Source: Sporisorium sorghi
Lineage: Eukaryota; Basidiomycota; Ustilaginomycetes; Ustilaginales; Ustilaginaceae
Reading direction: 5' to 3'
Length of the DNA stretch: 30,006 nt
Assembly (NCBI GenBank): GCA_023212695.1
Contig: JALCCG010000257.1
Location: 1 to 30,006 of the forward strand
Part shown: positions 1 through 11,004 of the stretch, piece by piece
How positions within the stretch are numbered: the first letter of the stretch is position 1
Layout of the letters: each line of letters opens with the position of its first letter
The notes under the pieces: generated by a model
Databases searched by the model: none
Seen by the model: the letters and a program-made list of their open reading frames with translations, nothing else
What the model was told of the DNA's origin: nothing
Translations under genes and position numbers: made by a program

Positions 1-81
1 TCGGGGAGGGAAAAAGCAGAGATGATGGAATTTGACGAGGGTGAGGGGGCGGGTAAAAGCAAGTTTCCGTGTGGTTTTGGG

Positions 82-105
82 AAAAAAAAAAAAAAAAAAA
101 AAAAA
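82..105. repeat. Poly-A homopolymer, 24 bp
   Basis: An uninterrupted run of 24 A residues. Such tracts exclude nucleosomes in fungal promoters, but its role here is unknown. The exact length is prone to sequencing error. Confidence 0.9.
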
Positions 106-379
106 GGAGCGTGGGATGCTGAAGAGCAGTGAGAAAAAGCTTGCGTGATGATGGTACAGATGGGTGCCGAGTGGAGTGAAAGTGGTGCAGCAGGAAGGAG
201 AGAAGGGAAAGGGGGGAAAGAGAAGAAGGGAAAGGAGGTCGATGATGGTGATGGTGATGGTGGCATGAGCCTCGAGACACGAGCAGCAAGAGCAGCAACA
301 GCGTCAGCCGAGTGTTTGTCTTTCGCCCACTGCCGCCAGCTCGCACTGCGTTTCATGCAAATCTCGTTTTTCTTTTTCG

Positions 380-391
380 AAAAAAAAAAAA
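380..391. repeat. Poly-A homopolymer, 12 bp
   Basis: Twelve consecutive A residues in the left flank, preceded by a T-rich stretch (TTTTTCTTTTTCG). No gene is associated with it. Confidence 0.85.
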
Positions 392-624
392 CAACGACAG
401 ACAGGGGTTTCGCATCAACTTGCTTTCCACTTGTCTTGCCATGCTGTGGACAATGCGCCAAGAAATGTGGGTCTCATGCATTGTTGCCACTGATGAAGTC
501 GAGCGTCGCGTCCTTCAATGATCTGCTTGATGGTTGATCTGTGACGAGGGGTTATGGTGGATGGGCATCATCGACACACACGCTCGGTACAGTACAGCAT
601 GTCGAGAGGCGCATGCGCGGTCGA

Positions 625-626
<2 letters not shown>

Positions 627-658
<32 letters not shown>
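627..658. repeat. Poly-T homopolymer, 32 bp
   Basis: A pure run of 32 T residues about 545 bp upstream of the CDC27-like start codon. It is a plausible nucleosome-free promoter tract, or simply a slippage-prone microsatellite. It breaks any reading frame drawn across it into poly-Phe, so frames spanning it were not called as genes. Confidence 0.9.
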
Positions 659-659
<1 letters not shown>

Positions 660-1129
660 TCTCGGATCCACAGCTGTGGCAGGTCAGCAGTGTGTGTGCG
701 GAGCAGGGGCAGCAAATGCAGCGCTGCGCGGGCGCGTTTTCGTCTTCAACCTTGACTCGGCCGACTGAAACACGTCCAATCCCCGATCCTCATCGCCAAT
801 CTTGCGAGCGAGTCTAGACAGTCGCGAGAGAGCGCGCGGTGCCCTTTTGGATATTTTGGCATATTTGTGTGTCCGCCGCTTGCCAATTCTGTTGATTCGG
901 GCTGCATAGGCAGAGCAACAAACACCTGTTCGCTCGCCAGTTGAACAAAGCTATCATCATCACCTTGTTCACCTTCTGCCATCACTCGTCGCTGTTCCTT
1001 GACAAGCCAACAATCGTCTATACGGAGCAGCCCTTAGATCGATAGCATCGCTGCACGGCCTTCGTCTCGACATCGCGAGATTCGCAACAACAACATTAGA
1101 GTTGCCTCGACTGGTCCCTCATCAGAAGC

Positions 1130-1141
1130 ATGTCAGGCTAA
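1130..1141 (+). promoter_or_regulatory. Minimal upstream ORF (3 codons + stop) in the CDC27-like leader
   Basis: The sequence ATG TCA GGC TAA encodes Met-Ser-Gly then stop. It lies 61 nt upstream of the main start and is the only ATG on the sense strand between 717 and 1202. If transcribed, scanning ribosomes would meet it first, so it could tune translation of the cell-cycle gene. Alternatively the CTAAC inside it (1138-1142) could be a branch point of a leader intron ending at the CAG at 1191-1193. I see no strong matching 5' splice site, so the uORF reading is preferred. Confidence 0.45.
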
Positions 1142-1202
1142 CGAGCAGATCAAGTATCGGACACTACACTTGAGCTCATCGTTCGCTGCTCAGCTTTCGG
1201 AG

Positions 1203-4200
1203 ATGCCGCTCGCAGCGAGTCACAGTGCACCACGGTCGCGCTTGACGGCAACCAAGTCACGCCAACCGGTCGCTTCCTCCGCTTCCTCCTCTTCATCATC
1301 ATCGGCGCATCCGACTACCACATCGATTCGATCAAAGTCAGCAACAACAGCAGTTTCCCAACAACCTCATCCGGCACCTGCACCGCCACCTCTGCTGCTG
1401 CACCTGCCGCCGTCGCTTCCCACGCTCAGTCAGCTCGAACTCAGCCACGATGTCGAACCGTCACCGCATCTCATTGCTCGACGTCTCATCTCTCTCGCAC
1501 GCTCCTTTCTCGCTTTGCATTCCGAAGATGCTGCCGACGACCCGCTAGACCGGGAACTCGATCTGTGCTCAGCCACCTTCTTCTCCATCTACGCAGTATG
1601 CTTGGACCCGACTTCCACCATCGCCCGCACCACTTTGGCTCGATGCGCTCGTCTCGGCGGCTTCAACATTGTTCTGCCTTTCAGCCCTTCAGCAAGCGCA
1701 GGTTCGGCTACCGTCTCTGCTGCCAAGCTCAGCTCTCAAGACCCTCACGACGTTGCAGGTGCAAACGCCTGCATTCACATCCTTCAGCAAGGCTCGGCAG
1801 CTACCTTTCAGGATGCAGCTAGCGCCAAAGAGTACCGTGACGCTTGCCGCACCCTTGGCAGATCATCCGATGCCGCACAGGTTTCGCACGTCCTCAAAGA
1901 CAAGGTGCTTGGCAAGAGAAAGGCGGTAGATTCTGCAGAACAAGACAACTCATTGCCTCAACCTGTATCGATGCAATCGCGTTACCATTCCCAGCTGCAC
2001 ACCGACGAAGCTTACAATGCAGCCAGCCGCGGACGCGTCCAAGAAGCCCAATCCAGCTTCATCAAAGCTCTTGACCTCGATCCGTTCAATTGGCGTGCAT
2101 GGGCAGGTCTCTGCGACACTGGCTACGGCGCTGCCTCGGCCAGCAACCACCTCGGGCCTTCTGCTCTCGACCGTCTCTACTCGAACCTCGTTGCCAAAGT
2201 GCAGGCGCCGTACATCGCCATGGGATCATCGCTCAAATCCAGTCCACCTTGCTTAAACGAGCACAATCCATCTTCCGCCACCATGATCCGTAAAGTGTCC
2301 GAGGATGGCTCCAACAAGAAGCTCAAAGTCTCGTCAGAGATGCCTCCCGTGCCTGCTCTGCCGCCAAATGGTGCACGCAATGGCACTACTTCCAGGCCGA
2401 TCGACCAGGTCACCCCTCCGCTACCCACCACATCAGCCAGCACCGTCACTGCCACACGCCTTCATCCAACTTCTCGTGCTCTGTCAGCCGCTCAGACCAA
2501 CACTCACCACCTCGAACCAGTCTCGGCCGATCAAGACGACGTCAAAGCTGCCAAGGTGGCTGGCATCGCCACTCGACCCACACGCACGGCTGGCGTACGC
2601 ACCGCCTCCGTTCCGCCCACTTCAGCAGCGAATGCGAGACAGCTGCGGTCCACTCGCGGCAATGCGAGCGCTCCAGCAGCCAACGCTAACGGACCGCGCA
2701 CTGCCGCTGTCCCAAGCAGAGCTGGCGCAACAAGCCAAGCGGGCAGTGTCTCTTCAACTTCATCTGGCTCTTCCACCTCGTCCATGTCGTCCCGCGCAAC
2801 CGTATCTACTGCTCGCACCGCCGTGTCAAACCGTCGAGTCGCGTCAGCAGCACCGACGCAGCCATCCTCGCGCGCTGCTGCCACCAAACCGACTTCTGCG
2901 GCCTCTGCTCGTGCTACGGGCACAGCAAACGGCACTGGTACAGCAATGCCGCCCAAGAGGACCACTGCTACTACGGCGTCGAGTCGCCTCACAACCACCG
3001 CGGGCAGCGTCAGTCGTCCCGGCAGCGCCATGTCCAAAGCCAGCTCCACCTCAACTGGCGCTGCTGCTCCATCTGCGCGAACCAACGGCACACTCGCATC
3101 CAGCCGCACCGCTGCCGAAGCCATGCGCCAGAAGGAGGAGGAGAATGCCAAAGCCAAGCTCGATCAGCTCACCTCGCAGCGAGAACTCATCGTCCAGCAG
3201 ATGACAGCGATGGCGCATCAGCAAGCGGCGGATAGATACGTGCTTGCCATCTTGGCTCAGGTTGGCGAGGCGTATCGTCTGCTGCGGCTCTGCGAAGGTG
3301 GGCAGGCTGCGGCGGTGCTGTTGGGTTCAGTGCTTGACGAGACGGCTGCGGCTGTCACTGGCGGCAAGTCGGAGTCGAACCAGGCCGTGGCAGAGTCGGA
3401 GGGTGCTACGGGGGAAGGCTCTTCGACGCTTGTCGTGGACCCATCGCTCGAGGTCACTCGCCTGCTCGACCGCCAAGTCAAAGACAGCCTGCTGCACCAC
3501 CTCCTGCTCGGTCGCAGCTACGCCGAATGCTCGCAGTACGCTTCATCGGAAACCCACTTCGCTACCGTTCGCAAACTCAACCCGTTCATCGCCGCGCACA
3601 TGGACATCTACTCGCTCGTCCTCTTCCACCTCTCGCGCGAGGTCGCGTTGTCCGCGCTGGCGCAGCATCTCGCCATGGTGGCACCCGGCACGGCTTCGAC
3701 GCACATTGTCGTCGGCAACGCGTTTTCGCTTCAGAAGGAGCACCAAACAGCGTTGGTGTGTTTCCAGCGCGCTGCGGCGGCCGCGCCCGAGTACGCCTAC
3801 GCCTACACGCTGGCGGGCCATGAGGCACATGATCTGGGGCTGCACGACGAGGCGATTGCGTACTTCCGCAGTGCGATCCGGTGCGACCGGCGGCACTGGA
3901 ACGCGTGGGCCGGGTTGGGCCGCGTGTATTTGGGCATAGGCGAACACGAGCATGCGGCGTGCAAGAGCCTGCAGCAGGCGATCCACCTGAACCCGGGCAA
4001 CTACATCCTGTGGGATCTGGTCGGATGGACGTTTTCGCTGCTCGATGCGCCCGCCAAGGCGCTGGAGTGCTACGATCGCGCCATCGAGCTGGCCGAGAGC
4101 GCGTCGGTGCTGACGTATCTCCGACGAGCGGAGCTGCTGCTGCAGCACGGCGATGCCGAGTCGAGCCACCGCGATCTAGTGCGCGCGCACGACCTGGCGC

Positions 4201-4850
4201 CCGAAGAGGCGAGCATTCATATCCTGTTGGCACAGTCGTACATGCGCTTGGGCGGCGGGGCGTTCTGCCACCTCGAGGGCGCACCCGGTGCCGGCGGTGG
4301 TGCGGCGGGGGCCAAGGCAAGTGCAGCACTGCGCGCGAGCGGCGTCATGGTGCTGCCGTCAGCGCACCATGCCGAGATCACGCACCACCTGAGCGTGGCG
4401 ATCGATCTGGACCCCAGCCTGCTTCGGCTGGTAAAGAGCATCTGTGAAGGATACAAGACGCTGCCGGGCAGCAAGCTGAGCATCCATCCGAACGATCTCA
4501 CCGCCGATCGGTCGTACACCCAGTCGCATGTGTCCACCATGATGGATTCCATCGCCAGCGGGTACCCGTCAATGGCGGCGGACGAGAGTCAGATGCGCAT
4601 CGCTGCTGCTGCGTACGCTCACCAGCCGCACTACCAGCAGCAGCAGCACGATGTGAGCGGCCTGGCGAACTCGACGCCGCACATGCACTATCCGGCAGCA
4701 GCAGCAGCAGCAGGGTCGATGCTGCCCCCGACCGACTTTGCCACCAGCCACCCGGGGCATGATTCGAGCAGTTTCTTGAGCATCAATACCACGGAGGGTG
4801 CCGGATCGAGCGTCGATATCGTGCTCGAGGACGCCGATGTGTCGGTGTAG
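1203..4850 (+). CDS. CDC27: Anaphase-promoting complex subunit Cdc27/Apc3-like TPR protein
   Basis: Predicted 1215-residue scaffold subunit of the anaphase-promoting complex (APC/C), the nuclear E3 ubiquitin ligase that triggers anaphase and mitotic exit; Cdc27/Apc3 binds Cdc20/Cdh1 activators through its TPR superhelix. A first TPR-like unit lies at about residues 265-310 (ends in the LDLDPFNWRAW signature). The main array of tandem TPRs covers about 760-1060, with typical pairs such as KLNPF, ALVCFQRA, YAYTLAGHE, NAWAGLGRVY and AIHLNPGNY. Between them, about 340-640, is a disordered Ser/Thr/Ala/Arg-rich linker, as in other Apc3 proteins. A Gly/Ala-rich loop (about 1017-1048) interrupts a late repeat. 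The start is the first in-frame ATG (G at -3); the frame stays open upstream only to a TTG at 1170. No intron is needed. Other TPR APC subunits (Cdc16, Cdc23) are less likely given the long central linker. Confidence 0.85.
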   Translation: MPLAASHSAPRSRLTATKSRQPVASSASSSSSSSAHPTTTSIRSKSATTAVSQQPHPAPAPPPLLLHLPPSLPTLSQLELSHDVEPSPHLIARRLISLARSFLALHSEDAADDPLDRELDLCSATFFSIYAVCLDPTSTIARTTLARCARLGGFNIVLPFSPSASAGSATVSAAKLSSQDPHDVAGANACIHILQQGSAATFQDAASAKEYRDACRTLGRSSDAAQVSHVLKDKVLGKRKAVDSAEQDNSLPQPVSMQSRYHSQLHTDEAYNAASRGRVQEAQSSFIKALDLDPFNWRAWAGLCDTGYGAASASNHLGPSALDRLYSNLVAKVQAPYIAMGSSLKSSPPCLNEHNPSSATMIRKVSEDGSNKKLKVSSEMPPVPALPPNGARNGTTSRPIDQVTPPLPTTSASTVTATRLHPTSRALSAAQTNTHHLEPVSADQDDVKAAKVAGIATRPTRTAGVRTASVPPTSAANARQLRSTRGNASAPAANANGPRTAAVPSRAGATSQAGSVSSTSSGSSTSSMSSRATVSTARTAVSNRRVASAAPTQPSSRAAATKPTSAASARATGTANGTGTAMPPKRTTATTASSRLTTTAGSVSRPGSAMSKASSTSTGAAAPSARTNGTLASSRTAAEAMRQKEEENAKAKLDQLTSQRELIVQQMTAMAHQQAADRYVLAILAQVGEAYRLLRLCEGGQAAAVLLGSVLDETAAAVTGGKSESNQAVAESEGATGEGSSTLVVDPSLEVTRLLDRQVKDSLLHHLLLGRSYAECSQYASSETHFATVRKLNPFIAAHMDIYSLVLFHLSREVALSALAQHLAMVAPGTASTHIVVGNAFSLQKEHQTALVCFQRAAAAAPEYAYAYTLAGHEAHDLGLHDEAIAYFRSAIRCDRRHWNAWAGLGRVYLGIGEHEHAACKSLQQAIHLNPGNYILWDLVGWTFSLLDAPAKALECYDRAIELAESASVLTYLRRAELLLQHGDAESSHRDLVRAHDLAPEEASIHILLAQSYMRLGGGAFCHLEGAPGAGGGAAGAKASAALRASGVMVLPSAHHAEITHHLSVAIDLDPSLLRLVKSICEGYKTLPGSKLSIHPNDLTADRSYTQSHVSTMMDSIASGYPSMAADESQMRIAAAAYAHQPHYQQQQHDVSGLANSTPHMHYPAAAAAAGSMLPPTDFATSHPGHDSSSFLSINTTEGAGSSVDIVLEDADVSV

Positions 4851-5134
4851 CGGTGGTACAAGGTCAATGTTTATGGTTGTCGGTTTTTCGTGGACTTTTG
4901 CTTCAACTCAGAGGACATTGCTTCGCTTTGGTATCGTTACGCAATCGCAACTTGGAGCTCATACGCAATCGTACATCGCAGCAGCATCACAGGATCAATC
5001 AAACAATGTGTTCATGTCTCTTTTTCAAATTTGAAGCTTGTGTGACGACTGACGTGGGAGTGACATTTGGACTCCGCGGGGAGGTCGTCTTGCGAATGAG
5101 CAAGGCAAGGTCTGTTCGTTGCAACCTCGCTCTC
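4851..5134. other. Convergent 3' intergenic region (CDC27-like / ADK1)
   Basis: A 284-bp tail-to-tail gap that must hold the 3' UTRs and polyadenylation sites of both flanking genes, which run toward each other. No separate gene is visible. The two transcripts may overlap at their 3' ends. Confidence 0.6.
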
Positions 5135-6132
<998 letters not shown>

Positions 6133-7230
6133 GTTGAGGAAGAGAGATCCACGTAAGAAGAGGTGAGTGGTGGTCGATGGTGGGAGAGTGAAAGAGCGAG
6201 CGCGGTCCAAGAAGAACTGAAAGAGACAAATGCGGGTGGACGCCTTGTGGAGTAAAAAAATGCGCACAAGTCACTTCGCTCTCTCTGTCCCTTTTCATAG
6301 GCTCTGTGCGGGTTAAAATCTACACTTGGCACATCCAACGCGGCACTCTGACGCACTTTCACTTTGTCCATCCTTCCAAACTTCATCTTCGCGGACCACT
6401 CAAAACGCCATACAATCTCACTTCAAGCTGCGCAGACGCCCTCAAAGGCTCCATCCGCACACTGAGATTGAGACAGCGGGCGAAGAGAAGAACTTGCCCC
6501 AACGCGTAGATCCGGCTTGTGCGATTTTCTTCCTCTCGCTGTGCTCCGATCCACACCGTGGCCGGCTGCCGGCGATCGTCGCTTTGAGCAAGACAGATCT
6601 TCTGCTGCCTTCTCTTTTTTCGCCCGCATTTTTCGCTGATTCACTTCTGAAAATCGAGCATTTCGTCTATCGTACGAGAAAAGGCGCCAACCCGCCGTGC
6701 TTTGAGCACAGCCCGCAAAAGAGACACTTCTCACTGCACTCACAGAAGCGCTAGAAGAACACCATACTTCGCACTCGTGAAAGAGAAGAGAAACTGGCGA
6801 TTACTGCCAAACCATGACATCTAGTGACAAAAGAGATCAGAAAGCGAGAGAGATAGAGAGAGAGAGAGATCTAAAAAGGATACAAGACGAGGGAGAGAGA
6901 GTCGAGAGCTGACAATGTGAAGAAAAAAGAACTAAAAGGCCCATGAACAAAAGAGAAAAGAGCACAGCTTGCTAGGAGCTGGAGAAGAGAAGAGAATGAC
7001 GAAGGAGAGTGGCTCTAGGGTCCCCGATGAACGAGGGACCGTCTAGGGTTGGGTCGACGGGTAGATGCTTTTAAGCGTGTGGTACGAATGCGCAGCGACA
7101 AGAGAGACTTAGCACAAGATACAGAGGTTTGCAATGCAACGAACGATGACGCGGAAACCCAATTGTCCTCGACAGACAAAGCTCTAGACTGGAGCAGAAG
7201 CAACGAGACTCTTTAGAGCGGGCAGCAACT
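6133..7230. other. Intergenic: ADK1 5' flank and 3' flank of the Gln-rich gene
   Basis: About 1.1 kb without a convincing gene. Both neighbours are on the minus strand. The ADK1 promoter and leader therefore lie at the low-coordinate end (6133 upward), and the Gln-rich gene's 3' UTR ends somewhere below 7230. A GA-rich microsatellite is present. Short open frames (up to 142 codons) have no recognisable domain, and no tRNA- or snRNA-like sequence was seen. Confidence 0.55.
6846..6869. repeat. (GA)n microsatellite, 24 bp
   Basis: An almost perfect GA dinucleotide tract with one T interruption, inside a broader AG-rich stretch (about 6780-6990). In the minus-strand direction this is pyrimidine-rich and lies in the 3' flank of the Gln-rich gene. 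Confidence 0.8.
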
Positions 7231-7237
7231 TCACTGG

Positions 7238-7285
<48 letters not shown>

Positions 7286-10200
7286 GCTGGGTCGTTCTGC
7301 AACCCAAGCTGCATCCCGACCTGCCCCATCGCCTCAAAGCCCACATTCAGGGCGGGCGAGAGCGTCGAGTCGCCCGTGATCGCATTCGGCGCCATGCCAC
7401 TCGCAAGCGACTCGTTCGGAGGCAGCGAGCTCAGCGCCGGCAAATGCGCCGCCATGTCCGTCGGCATCGACGACATGGGCGTCGTCTGACCCGACGCGGG
7501 CCGAGCAGCCTCAGCCGCAATCGCCGCCTTGCGCGATGGGATCGACAGCATAAAGTTGGCCGCCTGCGCCTGCTGCTTCCTCTCGATCATACTGCGCACC
7601 TGATGCACCTGGATCTCTTCGCTCGACGCCTTGCCTCCTCCATTCAGATGGTGGCCCTCGGGCTGCGATGCGACCATCGGCGCCGACTGCGGCGGCATCG
7701 CCACGTTGGTGGCCTGCATCTGCTGCTGGAGCGCTTGCGAAGAGGCGGGCGCCTGCAGGGGCTGCATGCCTCCGAGCTGGCTCGCCGGCGCACTCTGGAA
7801 CGGGCTGTGGTTCAGCTGCGTAGACATGGGCATCGGCGATGCCATGGCAGACGACAGCTGCGACGACGCGTTGGTCGCATCAGCGCCCGTGCCGGCCACA
7901 TCCGAGAGCTGCGGCGTCAGCATCGCCGCTTCGTTGTTCAGCGATTGGAAGTACTGCGGGCGCGTGTCGGCGTGAACGGGCGGCGTGAAGGGGAACGAGA
8001 TGGCGTTCAGCACAGCGGGAACCTTGGACGGCTCGACGATCTGGTGGTTGATCGACTCGCTCGGAAAGTTGGCCGGCGGCTGGCCGTTGATGAAGGCGTG
8101 ACCAGGAGGAGGCAGACCGGGCTGCATCGCATGCTGCAGCATGTCCGGCACAACGGGAGCGGCAGCCATCACAGGCTGAGCGGCAGCAGCAGCAGCAGCG
8201 CCGTTGCCTGCGGCAGCCAGATGAGTCGCGAGCGCCGCGTTGCCTGCCGAAGGTCCCGCGTCGTTGGCCTGGAGCTCGTCTGCGGCGATGGATGCCACCT
8301 GCAGGTAGAACGAGTGCTGAAGCTGGTGAAGCTGGCCGCCGTGCACGTAGTGCGCAGTGACGCTCACCTCGCCGCTCTCGCTGCCGGCTGTAGGCGTGCC
8401 AGAAAGCACACGGTTGTTCTCCTCCCACTGGATCCAGGAAGGCACCTTGTTACACGAGAACACGGCCTTGATGCTCGTCGATGACGCCTGAGGGTCCCAC
8501 ACCTTGAGGGGCCAGGTCCACTTGAGGCCGACGTAGGCGATCTTCTCGGGTGCACCGGCGATCTTGCGGCTGAATTCGCGGAACTCCCAGCCACCCTCGG
8601 GAATCTTTTTGGCCTCGACGATCCAAATGTGGTTGCCCTTGGACTTGGCCTTCTTGCCGTCCTCGTTGAATCGCGAGATATATGGCTGAGTCCAGAGGAA
8701 CTGCTTGATCTTCTTGACCGAGCACTCGGCCTCCGTGATGCCGTTGCGGTACACTTCCGCCTGGAACGCGTTGGTGAAGGCCTGGATGCGGAACTTGAAC
8801 GGACGGAAGTCGGGCGACTCGTCCAGTCGTGCCATCTTCTTGGGCATCAGCGTCTGATGCAGCAGCTCGCCGCGGTCGTCGGTGATCTCGAGGTCCGAAC
8901 AGACAGCGGTGAGGAAACTGTGGAAGATGCTCTCGAGCTTGCTGCGAAGCTCGGGAGAGATGGCAGCGCTGGGTCCGTTTTTGTCCGCACCGGCCATCGA
9001 GGCGTCTCCGGCACCTGCCTCGTCTGGAACGGCAAAATCGAACGAAGCGCCGCTCGAGAAGAAGCCGCTGCTTCGGTGTCGACGATGCTTGGTGAGGTGG
9101 GCCTGGTTAGCATCGCCATTCGCCGCACCCTCGTCGCCGCTGTCGCCATTGCTGAACGACTCCTCTGGCGAAGAGGGTCCCGAGTCGACGGCAGATTGGT
9201 CTGCCGACGTGTTGTTGCTCGAGATGGCCGACATCTGCAGAGCGCTCCGAGCCATCTTGGACTGGCCACGATCGCCGTTCTGTTGAGCCTCGAGAGCGGA
9301 CATCTTCTTTTGGCCAGGCTGGGCAGTCATGGTCATGGCATCCTGCAACGAGCCTCCGCGCATGTGGCTGTGCTGTTGGATGGCCGGGCTCGAAGGCATA
9401 GACTGAGCCATGGCATTGCCGTTTGCGATACCAGCAGCCATGCCGGGACCTTGCGGGAACTCGAAGGGCGTCTGAGGCGTGGAGGGCGATGCGTTGAGCG
9501 ACTGTACGCCGCTCGACAGCGTAGTCGCAGCCTGCGGTAGCAGAGGGTGCGACGATCCGCCAACGATGCTGCCGTTGGCCATCTGATTCATCGGAGCGCT
9601 CTGGGACGGCATCGAGGGTTGCAGATGGGAAAGAGCAGCAGCGGCGCCACTGACGGTCGGGGGCGCGGACGGAGGCGCTGCGGGAGGGTTGAGCGGCGTA
9701 GCAGTCTCAGATCGCAACGACTTGAAGGGCTGTTCGGTCAGATCGCTGTCAGACTGGACCGGTCGCTTGCGTGCAGTCGGACTGACTGGTCCGCCTGAGT
9801 GCCCAGCTTCGCCATCTGCACCTTTCATTTGACTGAGTGTCAGGTTCGGCAGCGGCTGCATGTCTTGCTGTTGCTGTTCGAGCTGCTGCTGCTGTTGCTG
9901 CTGAGGGGGCGGTCTCTGCTCAAGAGTCAGAGCAGGACCCAGACTCTGCGTTTGAGATGGCTGCATGGCTTGTGTGGGGAACGAGGCGCTGGCAAACGGC
10001 TGCGAAGACTGCGGGGTGGGCGGCAAGGCAGGTATCGAAGTGGGCGCAGGCGGGGCAAACTTCTGATGCGAAAGATGCTGGATGTGTTGCAGGTCCTTCT
10101 GCAGATCTCCAAGACAGCGGTTGCTTAGCATGCCGTCACCGTTGTGGAACGACTCTCGAGCCGAGTTCGCCTGGAGAACGACATCGTCCAACAACTTGGC

Positions 10201-10968
10201 GATCTGATCCATCAGCTCCGAATGCTCGGTGGAAGGCCGCTGTGTTGAGGCCGAGGCGGCACGAAGAGCTGCAGCCTGCGCCTCCGCTTGCGCTTGCTGT
10301 ACCTGTGCCTGAAGCTGAGCTTGCGCCTGAAGCTGAGCCTGGACTTGAGCCTGCGCCTGCGCCTGAGCTTGGGCTTGGACCTGTGCCTGCATCTGAGCGT
10401 GTGCTTGCAGTTGCGCACGAGCTTGGGCCTGAGCCTGGGCATGCGCTTGTGCTTGTGCTTGAGCTTGTGCTTGTGCCTGTGCTTGAGCCTGGGCATTGGT
10501 GGACGCCTGGGCGTGGGCCATGTCGACGGGCGTAGGTGGCATAGCCTGCATGTTGAGGCCGAGCGTCTGCATGCCCAAGCCCGGATTGTGGGCCATGCTG
10601 TGCGAAGCAGCTCGGTGGTGGTTGGGGGTGAATCGCTCGGAGGCCTGAACAGGTGCGGCGGACATGAGAAGCTCGTTTTGCGAAGGAGCCACTGGCCAGC
10701 CAAACGCCTGGAGGCTCTCGGCCGAAGCAGGGACGGACTGCTGAGGCATGGACTGCGACGCCATCTGATGCAAATGCAAGCCCAAGGAATGGGAGCGGTG
10801 ATGCGCTGCCATGGACGGTCGCTGTGGGATGCCGGCGTACACGCCATTCTGTGCAGCGTCGTCCGTCATGGCCGAAGAGGCTGGCGGCGCTACAGGCTGG
10901 GCCATGGTCTGCGAAGGATGCGCGGACATCATCTGGGATTGCGAGAGCGGTTGCAGTGCCTCCTGAAG

Positions 10969-11004
<36 letters not shown>

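Larger units (their letters stand above)
1..1202. other. Left flank and 5' leader/promoter of the CDC27-like gene
   Basis: No convincing protein-coding gene is seen here; the open frames are short and run through homopolymers or simple purine-rich sequence. The left part holds A and T homopolymers and GA/GGGA-rich stretches. From about 717 to 1202 the plus strand contains a single ATG (at 1130), which suggests that much of this segment is transcribed leader of the downstream gene. No TATA-like element can be assigned with confidence. Confidence 0.5.

Noticed and set aside
554..817. Short frames spanning the T32 tract
   Set aside because: Their core is poly-Phe from a homopolymer; three frames are open simultaneously for the same trivial reason.
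3586..4329. 247-codon minus-strand frame opposite the Cdc27 TPR array
   Set aside because: It is the shadow of the TPR codons. Arg/Pro/Ala-rich antisense translation carries no motif.
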